This document shows positions 1 to 13,615 of a stretch of DNA of 64,000 nt, piece after piece. The position numbers and the translations under genes were made by a program. Position 1 is the stretch's first letter, and each line of letters begins with the position of its first letter. Below the pieces are notes generated by a model, which made no database searches, was not told where the DNA came from, and saw only the letters and a list, made by a program, of their open reading frames with translations. This DNA comes from Tetrahymena thermophila SB210. Taxonomy: Eukaryota > Ciliophora > Oligohymenophorea > Hymenostomatida > Tetrahymenidae. The stretch covers positions 1,169,537 to 1,233,536 of the forward strand of contig NW_002476418.1 of NCBI RefSeq assembly GCF_000189635.1, given 5' to 3'.

Positions 1-2624
1 GGCAAATTCTATGCTTTAATAGCCAACTCTTCTTAACTTTCTTGACAATCTTGATTATTTTTTAAGTCAATTACTTTATACACCTATGCAAATCCTCCTG
101 CCCCTAAGTCTACAATCTTCTTGAATCTTTATTGAAGCTCACGCAGGCTAATATGAAAATCATAATATCTTAAACAATCATCAAATGTTTAAAATTTAAT
201 AAGAGGTATCTCGTTGTTGATATTTTCTTTAATGTATTAGATAAATTTGTATGATGCATAGAGATAACTATCATCCACATTTTAATAATTTAATTGTTAG
301 TTTTTTACTGAGTTTTTTGAGAAAGCGTAGAATACTAATAGAGGATTTATATTTATATCTTTTTCATCGGATATAAATATATCAGATTTGAGAACATCTA
401 AAAAGTCATCAGGTACCATCACGTTATAACTCCTCAGTAATTTAAGCGCTTTTGTGAACTTTCTAATAAGGATCAACTCAATTTAGATAGTATGTGAAGG
501 AACTAAGTCAAGATTTTCATTATAAAGAATGAATTTAAATTCATCTGGCTTTTAATTTTTTTATTTAGAAGAAGAATCATTATTATCAGTAATTTATGTA
601 ATTTTAAGAGAATTTTCTTATTTATAAAATTAGAATTTCATTTTTGATTCTACTTATTAGTTTTCTTAAATAGCAAACATTATTCTGCTTATCTGTTTCT
701 CATAAAAAAAGTTTTTAACCTCAATTAGATTTTCAATCTTTGAGAAAATGTAGTGATTTTCATTAAATTTCCCACTCAAAATCTCTCTGTTCTTAATAGA
801 ATTGACAAATTTCCAAGCATTATCAATTTAAGCACTATCTAACAACAAAATACTGTAAATCGTAGAGTTATCATGAGCCATTTTATGTATACTACTTCCA
901 AGTGGTAAGCATAAAGAGCAACCTTAAAGAATATGGAAGCCTTAAACCTGTTCTCTTTTATTTGAAATTAAGAATATTATTTGTATTGAAGGCAAATAAA
1001 AATTTAGGAACTTTTGTTAATCTCCTTAATTCATTCCTTTAAACAAAGAAATAGAGAACTTTTCTTTCTTTTCTTATACCAATCTTATTTTTTCCTTGTT
1101 AAATAAATAATTAAAAAATGTGGCTAAACTTAGAGCTAAAACAATAGTATTACCAATAATCATAATATTAGTAAAAGAAAGAAAGCTATTTTGATTTAAC
1201 ATAATCCTTGGATTAAATTACAATTTCAGTATTTCAGTTCCATTTACTAAATAAAGCATTGAGTAGCGATTCAATTCTTCTTACTTAAACTTTACTGGAA
1301 GACCTTTATAGTAAGTAAAGCCTTCATAGAAATAATAATCCTTAATAGGCTAAAAATTTCCTTCCTAAGTAAGCAAATTAGGGGGTGTTTTGTTTTCTAA
1401 ATCAATTGAGTAAAATCTGTAGTCTCTTAATTCCGATTCATCTTCAGAAAATACTGCTTAGGTGAGTAAATACTAGACTCCACTATCAATTTCAAGGACA
1501 ATTACTCCTAACCAATCCTTATTACTTAATTTAAACTCTCCCAAATCATAAAAATATAAATCTTTGTTTGTCTCATTCCTTCCAAATACACAAATGTCTT
1601 TATCTACATCTTTAAGAAAATTAATATAATGAAAACTCCAAAATTCTTTTCTCTTGATTATTTAATAGGTACTGTTATGTTTTAGCATCAAGTATTCTTC
1701 GTTAACAGGTTAATACTCATGACCTATTTCTGGACTACATAGTTAACCAATATCCATTTTTAAAACCATTGGATGATAACCTTAACGTACTGCAGAAGGA
1801 GTTGCAATTGTTTTAAATATATCATCTGTTATAATAAAAGTACTAGTTTGAATAGTAGAATAAGTATCATCTAATTAAGGAAATAAAGTAGCTAAGCCAC
1901 CATCATTAGGTTTAACATTCCATTATTAGGTGTAGAAACCATTAAATTTGTACGAATATTAAAAAAAGAACAAATCTGGCACATATATTGATCCATTAGG
2001 TCTTATATAGATACTAAAAGGGAAGTCATAGTTAGGAATAGGACCAAGACCGAATTGAGTAAAATCGATTGCTGTATTATTTTAATCTATAACTATTTAA
2101 GTTGTGTATCGAGCTGTAAAATTAGTATCATTTGAATACCTAATTGGAAATCCTGAATTAAGCATTTTCATTGAAGTAATGTTAAATTAGTATTCAGTTA
2201 TAATAGCTTAAGGTAATTCTTAAAGTAATATTTTTTAAATCTGCCCAAATTAGTTTTAAAAAAAATTTCCAATAAGAGTTTAGTTTTTCTATAAAGAAAT
2301 CAAAGTTATCTAATTATAAACTAGCGTGGATTCATAGCACAGTACAAAGTTTTCCATTTTCTAAAAATTTGTTACTATTATAGGTTCTTCTTTATTCTTT
2401 TAGACATACATAAGGTGGTTTTCTCTATCATAAGAAAGATAGAAATCAACCCATTATTTATTTTCATTGCGATGTCTAATAATACAGAACGGAGGATACT
2501 TTAGGGATATTGTATCTCTATTAAACTAATTTATTACTTTTCTTAGATCTTATGAATTGCTCACTAAAACAAGAAGAAGGATATTTATTATTCCAAATAG
2601 ACTTTTGAATGAACTCAATAGCAT
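1..2624 (-). CDS. Receptor-like protein kinase, copy A (3' part outside window)
   Basis: First of three tandem paralogues. The ATG (minus strand, 2622-2624) opens with a hydrophobic segment (MLLSSFKSLFGIINILLLVL) that serves as signal anchor or first membrane span. About 440 residues of predicted extracytoplasmic domain follow, then a second span (IIGNTIVLALSLATFF), a cytoplasmic linker, and the start of a kinase domain. The window edge cuts just after the ATP-binding lysine (LAIKAQ, Lys codon at 15-17), which is in frame with the start. I see no intron. Relative to copies B and C the ectodomain carries about 7 extra residues near 1595-1620. Inferred role: signal reception at the cell surface and phosphorylation inside. 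The ligand is unknown. Confidence 0.8.
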
Positions 2625-3558
2625 TACCTACAATTAAAATATTTAGTTTTAATAAAACAAATTGAATATAGTTGAGGAAGATTAAATTTGTAGAAAATTA
2701 TTTATAATTAATTTGTAAATGATAAATGCAATATTTAGGATTTTAGAAGAAAAGCAAATATATGAATTAATTAAATTTGATTTATACTAAAAGATACTAT
2801 TCATAATTTTTAATTTTGAAAATTTATATCAAAGCCTGTTTATTTATCTTTCTATCCACTCTTCTATTTAACTATCTACTTAATTTTAAAGATATCTATT
2901 GTAAATTTTCATCTTTTTTCAATTTTTTTAGGGTAAAAGTGTTTAAAATGAATAATTAAAATATGAAAAATAAAATTTGTTAAAAAATTGTGCACTAGAT
3001 ACACTTTTCATTATATATTACAGTTGATGATATTTTAATTTTAAGATAAGCAAATATTGTTTAAATAATCATTATTTAATAACGATGATTATTATTTTTA
3101 TATGAATAAGTGCTTTATAGATAATTTCAAAATTTTAAGAAAAAAAAGCATAAAGAAAATTGATATTAGTTTTAATCAAAATTACATTACAATGATAGGA
3201 AATGGTAGTAGAAACTATTAATTATGGTTTTTAATATGAAACTAATTTTATATTTTAGAAATTTTTCAGCATTTTTTTAATTTTTATTCTTGCAAAATTT
3301 AAAACATATCTAATAATATCCTTAATTAAATCAAAAAAATGTGGTTAACTTTTTAAGAAATTTTTAAAATCAAAGTTAAAGTGTAAAAGTAGATGGATGT
3401 AAAAAAATTATAATAATAAATTGATTTCTCAAATTATTATAAAAATAAAATGATGCTAATAAAATAAATTCTAAAAAAGTAAAACAAAAATAAAAATAAA
3501 AAAATAATAAATCATGCTGGTTTTTCATAAATAGAAATTTAAAATGAAATGGTCTGTT
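2625..3558. other. Intergenic region between kinase copies A and B, itself duplicated
   Basis: No gene seen. About 2650-2960 is clearly homologous to about 14085-14395 upstream of kinase copy C (shared blocks such as gaggaagatta and tttagaagaaaa). About 3390-3558 is homologous to 9950-10156, just downstream of copy C's stop. The duplications that made the kinase cluster therefore carried flanking DNA with them. Confidence 0.7.
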
Positions 3559-6500
3559 TCATAATTAATTAGAATAAATCATATTTTCTTATTAAATAAT
3601 TCTTTCTATTTGTTCAATCACCGAAAATACTTCTGTGATATCTTTGTAATCTAATAGTCTCTAAATTTACTCAATCAAGTAATCTGGATATAATTGAAGT
3701 ACATCCTCTTGCTGCTAATTATTTGAGTCTTTGTACTTGTTTAGAACTGAAATCATTTCTTATCTTGTTTATTCTAGCTGATCATGAGATTAGTATTCAT
3801 TATTTAAGTTTTTAAAATTAAAAGTAACCACCATATAGAAGATAAATCCAAGAGCATAGCAATCGTTTTGCTTTAATAGTGTGAAATCTTTTTTTATTTC
3901 AAAAATATTTTCTTGATAATTCCAATTTTTTTCTATCAAATTTTAAGTTTCTAATTAATTTTTAATTAAAGGACTCAAGTACTGTTATTTGCATTATAAA
4001 TGTTTAGAAACAATTTAGCTGAACTAATTTCTCTGCACCAAACCACCACCTAGATCTGAAATTTTATACTTCTAATCTTTAGTTTTAATTATATTATCTA
4101 AAGAAATATCCATGTGAACTATTTTAGCATCAATATGCAGTTAGTAGAGACCTCTGCATAGTGAATACATCATATCGTGTAATTCCTGTGGTTTAAATGA
4201 TATTTTTTTTATGTATAGTTCCTACTATAAATTTGTTTCTCCTAGCTCCATAACAAAGTAGCTTAAGTTGTATTCTATTTAATGACCATCATAATTTTGA
4301 ATAGATATATTATTAATTAAAATACCATATTTAAGTTTGATTATGCTTTCTGTTTTATGGAAACTAAGACGTTTAGTAATATTGAACTCTTTTGTAGCAG
4401 CATAAACACTTTCTTTCGTAGGCAAATTCTATGCTTTAATTGCCAACTCTTAACTTTTTTTACCATCTTGATTATTTTTTAAGTCAATTACTTTATACAC
4501 CTATGCAAATCCTCCTGCCCCTAAGTCTACAATCTTCTTGAATCTTTATTGAAGCTCACGCAGGCTAATATGAAAATCATAATATCTTATACAATCATCA
4601 AATGTTTAAAATTTAATAAGAGGTATCTCATTGTTGATATTTTCTTTAATGTACTAGATAAATTTGTATGACGCATAGAGATAACTATCATTCACATTTT
4701 AATAATTTAATTGTTAGTTTTTTACTGAGTTTTTTGAGAAAGCGTAGAATACTAATAGAGGATTTATATTTATATCTTTTTCATCTGAAATAAATATATC
4801 ACATTTAAGAACATCTAAAAAGTCATCAGGTATCATCACGTTATAGCTCCTCAGTAATTTAAGCGCTATTGTGAACTTTCTAATAAGGATCAGCTCAACT
4901 TAGATAGCATATGAAGGAATTAAGTCAAGCTATTCGTTATAGAGAGTGAATTTAAATTCATCTGGCTTTTAATTTTTTTATTTAAAAGAAGAATCATTAT
5001 TATCAGTAATTTATGTAATTTTAAGAGAATTTTCTTATTTATTATATTAGAATTTCATTTTTGATTCTATGTATTAGTTTTCTTAAACAGCAAAAATAAT
5101 TCTGCTTATTTGCTTTTAATTAAAAAGGTTTTTAACCTCAATTAGATTTTCAATCTTTGAGAAAATGTAGTGATTTTCATTAAATATTCCACTTGAAATC
5201 TCTCTGTTCTTAATAGAATTGACAAATTTCCAAGCATTATCAATTTGAGCACTATCTAACAATAAAATACTGTAAATCATAGAGTTATCATGAGCCATTT
5301 TGTGTATACTACTTCCAAGTGGTAAGCATAAAGAGCTACCTTAAAGAATATCGAAGCCAAAAACCTGTTCTCTTTTATTTGAAATTAAGAATATTATTTT
5401 GATTGAAGGCAAATAGAAATTAACGAACTTTTTTTCATCTCCTTAATACATTTCTTTAAACAAAGAAATAGAAAACTTTTTTTTCTTTTCTTAAACCAAT
5501 CTTGCTTCTTTTTTGTTATCTAAATAAGTAAAAAATGTTGCTAAACTAAGAGCTAAAAAAATTGTATTTCCAATAATAATAAGATTAGTAAAAGAAAGTA
5601 AACTCTTTTCATTCAACATAATCCTTGGATTAAATTGCAATTTCAGTATTTCAGTTCCATTTACTAAATAAAGCATTGAGTAGCGATTCAATTCTTCTTA
5701 TTTTAACTTTACTGGAAGACCTTTATAGTAAGTAAAACCTTCATAGAAATAGTAACCCTTAATAGGCTAAAAATCTCCTTCCTAAGTAAGCAAAGTAGGG
5801 GGTGTTTTTTTTTCTAAATCAATTGAGTAAAATCTGTAGTCTCTTAATTCCGATTCATCTTCTGAAAATACTGCTTAGGTGAGTAAATATTCTATTCGAC
5901 TATCAATTTCAAGGACAATTACTCCTAACCAATCCTTATTACTTAATTTAAACTCTCCTAAATCATAAAAATATAAATCTTTATTTGTCTCATTCCTTCC
6001 AAATTTACAATGAGTAGTAATATAATGAAAATTCCAAAATTCTTTGCTCTTGATTATTGAATAGGTACTGTTATGTTTTAGTATCAAGTATTCTTCACTA
6101 AGAGGTTAATATTCATGTCCTATATCAGGAACACATAGATAACCAATGTCCCTTTTAACAATAGGGCTATGATAGCCTAAACCAACTATAGAAGGAGTTG
6201 AAATAATTTTAAATATATCATCAGTTATAATAAAAGTACTAGTTTGAATAGTAGAATAAGTATCATCTAATTAAGGAAATAAAGTAACTAAGCCACCCTG
6301 CTGAGGTTTAATATTCCATTATTAGGTGTAGAATTTATTAAAGATGTACGAATATTAAAAAAAGAACAAATCTGGCACATATATTGATCCATCAGGTCTT
6401 ATATAGATATTGAAAGGGATGTCATAGTTAGGAATAGGACCAAGACCGAATTGAGTAAAATCGATTGCTGTATTATTTTAATCTATAACTATTTAAGTTG

Positions 6501-7020
6501 TGTAACGAGCTGTAAAATTAGTATTATTTGAATACCTAATTGGAAATCCTGAATTAAACATTTTCATTGAAGTAATGTTAAATTAGTATTCAGTTATAAT
6601 AGCTTAAGGTAATTCTTAAGGAGGAATTTTAAAAATCTACCCTTATGGGTTTTAAAATACATTTCCAATAAGAGTATAATTTTTCTATAAAGAAATCAAT
6701 GTTATCTAATTTTAAACTAGAGTGGATTCATAGCACAGTACAAAGTTTTCCTTTACCTAAAAATTAGTTACTATTATAGGTTCTTCTTTATTCTTTTAGA
6801 TATACATAATGTGGTTTTCTCTGTCATAAGAAAGATAGAAATCAACCCATTATTTCTTTTAATTACTATGCCGAATAATGCAGAACGGAGGATGCTTTAA
6901 GGATATTCTATCTCTATTAAACTAATTTATCACTTTTCTTAGATCTTAAGCATTACTCACTAAACCAAGAAGCAGGATATATATTATTCCAAATAGACTT
7001 TTGAATGAAATCAACAGCAT
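3559..7020 (-). CDS. Receptor-like protein kinase, copy B (complete, 1153 aa)
   Basis: An intronless frame runs from ATG at 7018-7020 to TGA at 3559-3561 (1154 codons) with TAA/TAG read as Gln. Residues about 5-20 form a first membrane segment. Residues 25-440 are a predicted extracytoplasmic domain ending in a stretch (DWLGVIVLEID) that resembles the last strands of Cache sensor domains. Residues about 480-500 are the second span. The kinase domain (about 830-1140) has a glycine loop LGAGGFAQVYKV (833-844), ATP-binding Lys862 in LAIK, a catalytic loop HMDISLDN (Asp971, Asn976) and DLG (Asp989), plus a helix-F-like NDCYALGFIFY. The usual HRDLKPEN lysine is Ser. The metal and base residues are kept, so activity is likely but unproven. 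Two-span topology with an outside sensor and inside kinase suggests environmental sensing; the Cache assignment is inference. Confidence 0.85.
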
Positions 7021-7692
7021 TTTCTACAATTTAAATATACTTTCTTTTTTTTTTGTTTTCTCCTATTAATTAATAATTAATGATGAATTATTAGTAAAAT
7101 TTTTATCTGAAAATATTTTTCGTGATAAAAATAATAAAAATAATCAAAATATCAAGTTTTTAATCACAACTTTTTTTGCAGTCGCAAAGTCCATAGTCCA
7201 ATACATTTTTTGACCAAATATTAATTAAAGGTAGACCTGGGTCTTAAATTTTTTAATTTACAGATGGTAAAAATGTTTTCAAAAATGAATTCCCCTCAAA
7301 AAAATTTATTTATTTTTTAAGATATAAAAATAATATCCTTCTCAATTATTTAATTATTTAAAATTATATTTTAATAACTATTTATTCAAATTTCTTACAA
7401 AAATATATTACATATTTAATAAAACTGTCTCTAATCAAATAATTTTAGTCATTCTAACTTTTAAAAATATTATTTTAAGAATTTAAACTATTCAGTATAA
7501 TTTATAAACACATGTAATACAAAAGTTATTTATTTGTATGAGTCGATAATCAAGATATAAATTATAATGTTTTGATTAATTTCATATCTTCCTAAACCTA
7601 AACTTTTGTATTTTACATACATTTAAAACAAAGCTGTAAACCAAAAATCTTCGAAATTCTTATTCATAAATGGTGTTTATTTTTATAAAATT
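7021..7692. other. Intergenic: upstream of kinase B
   Basis: AT-rich, no coding signal. The first 120 bases (about 7030-7150) match the region just upstream of copy C (about 13625-13745), sharing ttttgttttctcctattaat, and are a candidate promoter-proximal segment. Confidence 0.55.
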
Positions 7693-9045
7693 TCATTCTT
7701 TCTTTTAATATTTTAGTTGATTTTCAATATAATCCAAATTTAAGGCTGATGGGACATCTTTAGGATCTATTTAGAGAGCCTTCATATAGTATTATTTTGC
7801 TTCTTCTAACTAATTCATTTCCTAATAAATAAGACCCAAATTAAAATTAGTTATTAAATGGTTTGGATCGATTTTTAAAGCTTACAATAAATATCTTTTT
7901 GCATCGCTTAGCATTTTCATATCTAAATTAATAATTCCTAAATTAAAAAGACCAAAAAAATTATCAGGATAGTATTTCAAGGTATTTAGGTAGTTTTCTT
8001 TTGCTTCATTTAGCATATTCATCTCATGATAAAGGTATGCTAATTCAAAATATATATAAGTCATTGAGGGATCAATTTCCAAAGCCTTCAAGAAGTTAGA
8101 TACAGCATTATTCAGTTAACCCTATTTTGTTTAAACTTTACCTAAACTAATGTATGCTGGGGCTAGTTAAGGATCTATTTTCAAAGCATCTAAGAAACTG
8201 GATACTGCATCATTCAGCTAATCTTATTCTTCATAAACTTTACCTAAATTAACATAAGTTATGGCTAGTTAAGGATCTATTTCCAAAGCTTTCAATATCT
8301 AATTTTTTGCTTCCTTTAGCTTTTTGATCTATAAATAAAAAAGCCCTAAGTAATTATGAGCCTAAGTATTTAAAGTGTTAATTTTCAAAGCTTCTAAATA
8401 ACATTATTTTGTATCTTCAAATAATTCCATTTTTAGGTTTAAAATACCCAATTTTAGATAAGTTTGGTCATCTTTAGGATTTATTTTTATAGCCTCTTGA
8501 TAACATTTTTTAGCTTGATTTAGGTTATTCATTTATTCATTAATATCTGCTAAAAATAAATATGATTCTGCATGTTAAGGATTGAATTTTAAGTAATTTT
8601 GAATATTCTATTTTGCTTCTTCTAGCATACCTTGTTAATAATAAATTTGTGATAACTAAAAATAAGGATGTGAATATTTAGGCTCGATTTCCAAACTCCT
8701 TAATAATTACTTCTTTGCTTCTTCAAGCTTTCCTTAGCTTATATAAACTTACGCTAAGTTAAAGTAAGCACCATAATTTTAAGGAGCAATTTTTTGACAC
8801 TCAATTAAACATTGAATTGACTCATTATACTACTTTTAGATTTGATAACATAATCCCAAGCTACTTAATGTATCGATATCTTAAGGATTATTTTTCAAAG
8901 AATTTTTTAAAAGTTCAATTTATTGAAGCAGCTAATTATCAGTCTAAGGTTTATTAGAAAAAAAAAATTTTGAGTTTTTTTAAAATCTTAAACTTTCAGA
9001 TTTAGGAATTGAATTATTTTTTAAAATGCTAATTAAAGCTCTCAT
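7693..9045 (-). CDS. Tetratricopeptide-repeat protein, 450 aa
   Basis: ATG at 9043-9045 to TGA at 7693-7695 gives an uninterrupted 450-codon frame (TAA/TAG = Gln). After a polar N-terminus of about 50 residues, roughly twelve 34-residue TPR units fill the protein. They show the typical A/G-Y/F spacing and the recurring loop [LI]xIDP, for example YVNLGKVYEEQDQLNDAV and YFELAYLYHEMNMLNEA. No catalytic domain, signal peptide or membrane span is present, so it should be a soluble scaffold or adaptor. Ciliate TPR families of this kind are very large, and I cannot assign a partner. It sits on the same strand between kinase copies B and C but is not related to them. The duplication that produced copies B and C either included or was later split by it. 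Confidence 0.85.
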
Positions 9046-10156
9046 TTATTTTTTCTTATTTTTTTTGATTTAATTTTTTATAATAATAATAAAATATGAA
9101 AACAAATAATCTAATTATTAGATTTAAATGATTTAAAAAAAATTTAATAATTATTTGATAATTCGAAAATTTTTTGAAAATATATTTAGAATTAGTTAGT
9201 TTATTTGATCTTAAAACAAACTAAATAATAAGTCAAAAAAAAATTTATAAACAAACAATGAATAATTTAGATAAATTATTTAAAATGCTTAAAAAAAGCT
9301 CTTACCCATTAATTTTTTTCTAAGTATTTATTTTATTTGATAGTTTTAATCAATCTATCCTAAATTTTAAGCTAGAATTTAAATTACCTAAAGTATTAGA
9401 TTGAAGCAGTTAAGGAGATATTTAGTCATTATCTGATTATTAATATTCGTCTATTAGATAGAAGTTTCTAAAATACCTTATTTATAGTTTCTTTATTAGA
9501 TCTCAAAGCTAAAATACAAATAAACCAAAACAACTTTTGAAAATCAACTAAATAAACAAATAGTAAATAAATAAATAAGTTAGTCATTTTAGGTTTTATC
9601 TATTTTTTAATTTTTCTTAATATTCTATTTTTTATTTTACTTTTAAGCTATCGTGAACCTCCTTCAAAAATATTTCAAAAAACAGTAAAGAATCCTAATA
9701 ATAAGTATCACTTTTTGATTTTTATTTAGTGCTTACAATTGCACTCACGCATTAATTTTTTCCTATGTATTTATTTTATTGATCCTATTAATGCATCATA
9801 AATACCAAATAAGAATTCTAGAATATTAAATTGAAATGGATATTTTGCCATTATCCGATCATTAATTTTGAAATTATTATACATTTATAACATTAGTTAT
9901 TTCTAAAATGTTGTATTGAAATTCTATTCATCAGTTTTCATTTTTAAAAATAAAAGTTAAAGTGTTGAAGTAGATAGATAAATGTAAAATAATAATAATA
10001 ATAATAAAATGATTTCTCAAATAATAACATAGATAAAATGATGCTAATAAAAATAATAAAATAAGTTCTAAAAAATGAAAAAACAAAACAAAAGTAAAAA
10101 AATAATTATTCAAGCTAGTTTTTCATAAATAGAAATTTAAAATGAAATGGTCTGTT
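9046..10156. repeat. Intergenic with degenerate direct repeats and a TPR-start remnant
   Basis: About 9280-9330 resembles the first 50 bases of the TPR gene (minus-strand ATG, GAGCTTT, AGCATTTTAAA), probably a decayed copy of its 5' end. About 9310-9450 and 9750-9870 resemble each other (shared blocks tatttattttatt and cattatc-gat-attaat). About 9950-10156 matches the DNA downstream of kinase copy B. No intact gene seen. Confidence 0.45.
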
Positions 10157-13100
10157 TCATAATTAATTAGAATAAATCATATTTTCTTATTAGATCATTC
10201 TTTCTTTTTGTTCAATCACCTAAAATACATCTGCAATATCGTTGTAATCTAATAGTCTCTAAATTGACTCAATCAAGTAGTCTGGATATAATTGAAGTAC
10301 ATCCTCTTGCTGCTAATTATTTGAGTCTTTGTACTTGTTTAGAACTTAAATCATTTCTTGTCTTGTTTATTCTATCTGAGCATGAGATTAGCGTTCATTA
10401 TTTAAGTTTTTAAAATTAAAAGTAGCAACCATATAGAAGATAAATCCAAGAGCATAGCAATCGTTTTACTTTAATAGTGTGAAATCTTTTTTTATTTCAA
10501 AAATATTTTCTTGATAATTCTAATTTTTTTGTTACAAATCTTAGATTATTTCTAATTATTTCTTAACTAAAGGACTCAAGTATTGTAATTTGATTTGTAA
10601 ATGCTTAGAAACAATTTAGCTGAACTCATTTCTCTGCACCAACCCACCACCTAGATCTGAAATTTTATACTTCTAATCTTTAGTTTTAATTATATTATCT
10701 AAAGAAATATCCATGTGAACTATTTTAGCATCATGCAGTTAGTAGAGACCTCTACATATTGAAAACATCATATCGTGCAACTCCTGTGGTTTAAATGGTA
10801 TTTTTTTAATGTATAGTTCCTACTATAAATTTGTTTCTCCTAGCTCCATAACAAAGTAGCTTAAGTTGTATTCCTTTTAAAGGCCAACATGATTTTCAAT
10901 CGTTATATTATTAATTAAAATACCATATCTAAGTTTGATTATGCTATCTGTTTTATGGAAACTAAGACGTTTAGTAATATTGAACTCTTTTGTAGCAGCA
11001 TAAACACTTTCTTTTGTAGGCAAATTCTATGCTTTAATTGCCAACTCTTAATTTTTTTAACCATCCTGATTATCCTTAAAGTCAATTACTTTATACACTT
11101 ATGCAAAACCTCCTGCCCCTAAGTCTACAATCTTTTTGAATCTTTATTGAAGCTCACGAAGACTAATATGAAAATCATAATATCTTATACAATCATCAAA
11201 TGTTTAGAATTTTATAAGAGGTATCTCATTGTTGATATTTTCTTTAATGTACTAGATAAATTTGTATGACGCATAGAGATAATTATCATCTACATTTTAA
11301 TTTAATTGTTAGTTTTTTACTGAATTTTTTGAGAAGGCGTAGAAGACAAATAGAGGATTTATATTTATATCTTTATCATCTGAAATAAATATATCAGATT
11401 TAAGAACATCTAAAAAGTCATCAGGTACCATTATGCTATAGCTCCTGAGCAATTTAAGCGCTATTGTGAACTTTCTAATAAGGATCAGCTCAACTTAGAT
11501 AGCATGTGAAGGAATTAAGTCAAGCTATTCGTTATAGAGAGTGAATTTAAATTCATCTGGCTTTTAATTTTTTTATTTAGAAGAAGAATCATTATTATCA
11601 GTAATTTATGTAATTTTAAGAGACGCTTCTTATTTATTATATTAGAATTTCATTTTTGATTCTGCGTATTAGTTTTCTTAGACAGCAAAAATTATCCTAG
11701 TTATCTGTTTCTCATAAAAAAAATTCTTTACCTCGATTAGATTTTCAATTTTTGAGAAAATGTAGTGATTTTCATTAAATATTCCACTTGAAATCTCTCT
11801 GTTCTTAATCGAATTGACAAATTTCCAAGCATTATCAATTTGAGCACTATCTAACAATAAAATACTGTAAATCATAGAGTTATCATGAGCCATTTTGTGT
11901 ATACTACTTCCAAGTGGTAAGCATAAAGAGCTACCTTAAAGAATATCGAAGCCAAAAACCTGTTCTCTTTTATTTGAAATTAAGAATATTATTTTGATTG
12001 AAGGCAAATAGAAATTAAGGAACTTTTTTTCATCTCCTTAATTCATTTCTTTAAACAAAGAAATAGAAAACTTTTTTTTCTTTTCTTAAACCAATCTTGC
12101 TTCTTTTTTGTTATCTAAATAAGTAAAAAATGTGGCTAAACTAAGAGCTAAAAAAATTGTATTTCCAATAATAATAAGATTAGTAAAAGAAAGTAAACTC
12201 TTTTCATTCAACATAATCCTTGGATTAAATTGCAATTTCAGTATTTCAGTACCATTTACTAAATAAAGCATTGAGTAGCGATTCAATTCTTCTTATTTAA
12301 ACTTTACTGGAAGACCTTTATAGTAGGTAAAACCTTCATAGAAATAGTAACCCTTAATAGGCTAAAAATCTCCTTCCTAAGTAAGCAAAGTAGGGGGTGT
12401 TTTTTTTTCTAAATCAATTGAGTAAAATCTGTAGTCTCTTAATTCCGATTCATCTTCAGAAAATACTGCTTAGGTGAGTAAATATTCAATTCGACTATCA
12501 ATTTCAAGGACAATTACTCCTAACCAATCCTTATTACTTAATTTAAACTCTCCTAAATCATAAAAATATAAATCTTTATTTGTCTCATTCCTTCCAAATT
12601 TGCAATGAGTAGTAATATAATGAAAATTCCAAAATTCTTTGCTCTTGATTATTGAATAGGTACTGTTATGTTTTAGTATCAAGTATTCTTCACTAAGAGG
12701 TTAATATTCATGTCCTATATCAGGAACACATAGATCACCAATATCCCTTTTCAAAATAGGGCTGTGAAGGCCTAAACCAGATCCAGAAGGAGTTGAAATA
12801 GTTTTAAATATGTCATCAGTTATAATAAAAGTACTAGTTTGAATAGTAGAATAAGTATCATCTAATTAAGGAAATAAAGTAGCTAAGCCACCCTAATTAG
12901 GTTTAACATTCCATTATTAGGTGTAGAATTTATTAAAGTTGTACGAATATTAAAAAAAGAACAAATCTGGCACATATATTGATCCATCAGGTCTTATATA
13001 GATATTGAAAGGGAAGTCATAGTTAGGAATAGGACCAAGACCGTAATACATAAAATCTATGGGTGTATTATTATAAAGCATTTCTATTTAAGTAGAGTAA

Positions 13101-13615
13101 CGAGCTGTAAAATTAGTATTATTTGAATACCTAATTGGAAATCCTGAATTAAACATTTTCATTGAAGTAATGTTAAATTAGTATTCAGTTATAATAGCTT
13201 AAGGTAATTCTTAAGGAGGAATTTTAAAAATCTACCCTTGTGGGTTTTAAACTACATTTCCAATAAGAGTGTAGTTTTTCTATAAAGAAATCAATGTTAT
13301 CTAATTTTAAACTAGAGTGGATTCATAGCACAGTACAAAGTTTTCCTTTTCCTAAAAATTTGTTACTATTATAGGTTCTTCCTTATTCTTTTAGATATAC
13401 ATAATGTGGTTTTTTCTATCATAAGAAAGATATATATCAACCCATTCTTTCTTTTCATTGCGGTGTCTAATAATGCAGAACGGAGGATACTTTAGGGATA
13501 TTGTATCTCTATTAAACTAATTTATCACTTTTCTTAGATCTTATGCATTGCTCACTAAAACAAGAAGCAAGATATTTATTATTCCAAATAGACTTTTGAA
13601 TGAACTTAACAGCAT
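10157..13615 (-). CDS. Receptor-like protein kinase, copy C (complete, 1152 aa)
   Basis: ATG at 13613-13615 to TGA at 10157-10159, one frame of 1153 codons without introns, one residue shorter than copy B. Domain order is the same: N-terminal hydrophobic anchor, extracytoplasmic domain of about 440 residues, membrane span near 480-500, cytoplasmic linker, protein kinase with VHMD catalytic loop and DLG. Two stretches (residues about 312-381 and 444-509) are identical in amino acid sequence to copy B, while the N-terminal anchor matches copy A. This mosaic pattern points to recombination or gene conversion among the copies. The preserved frame over 3.4 kb in all three copies argues that they are functional genes. 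Confidence 0.85.
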
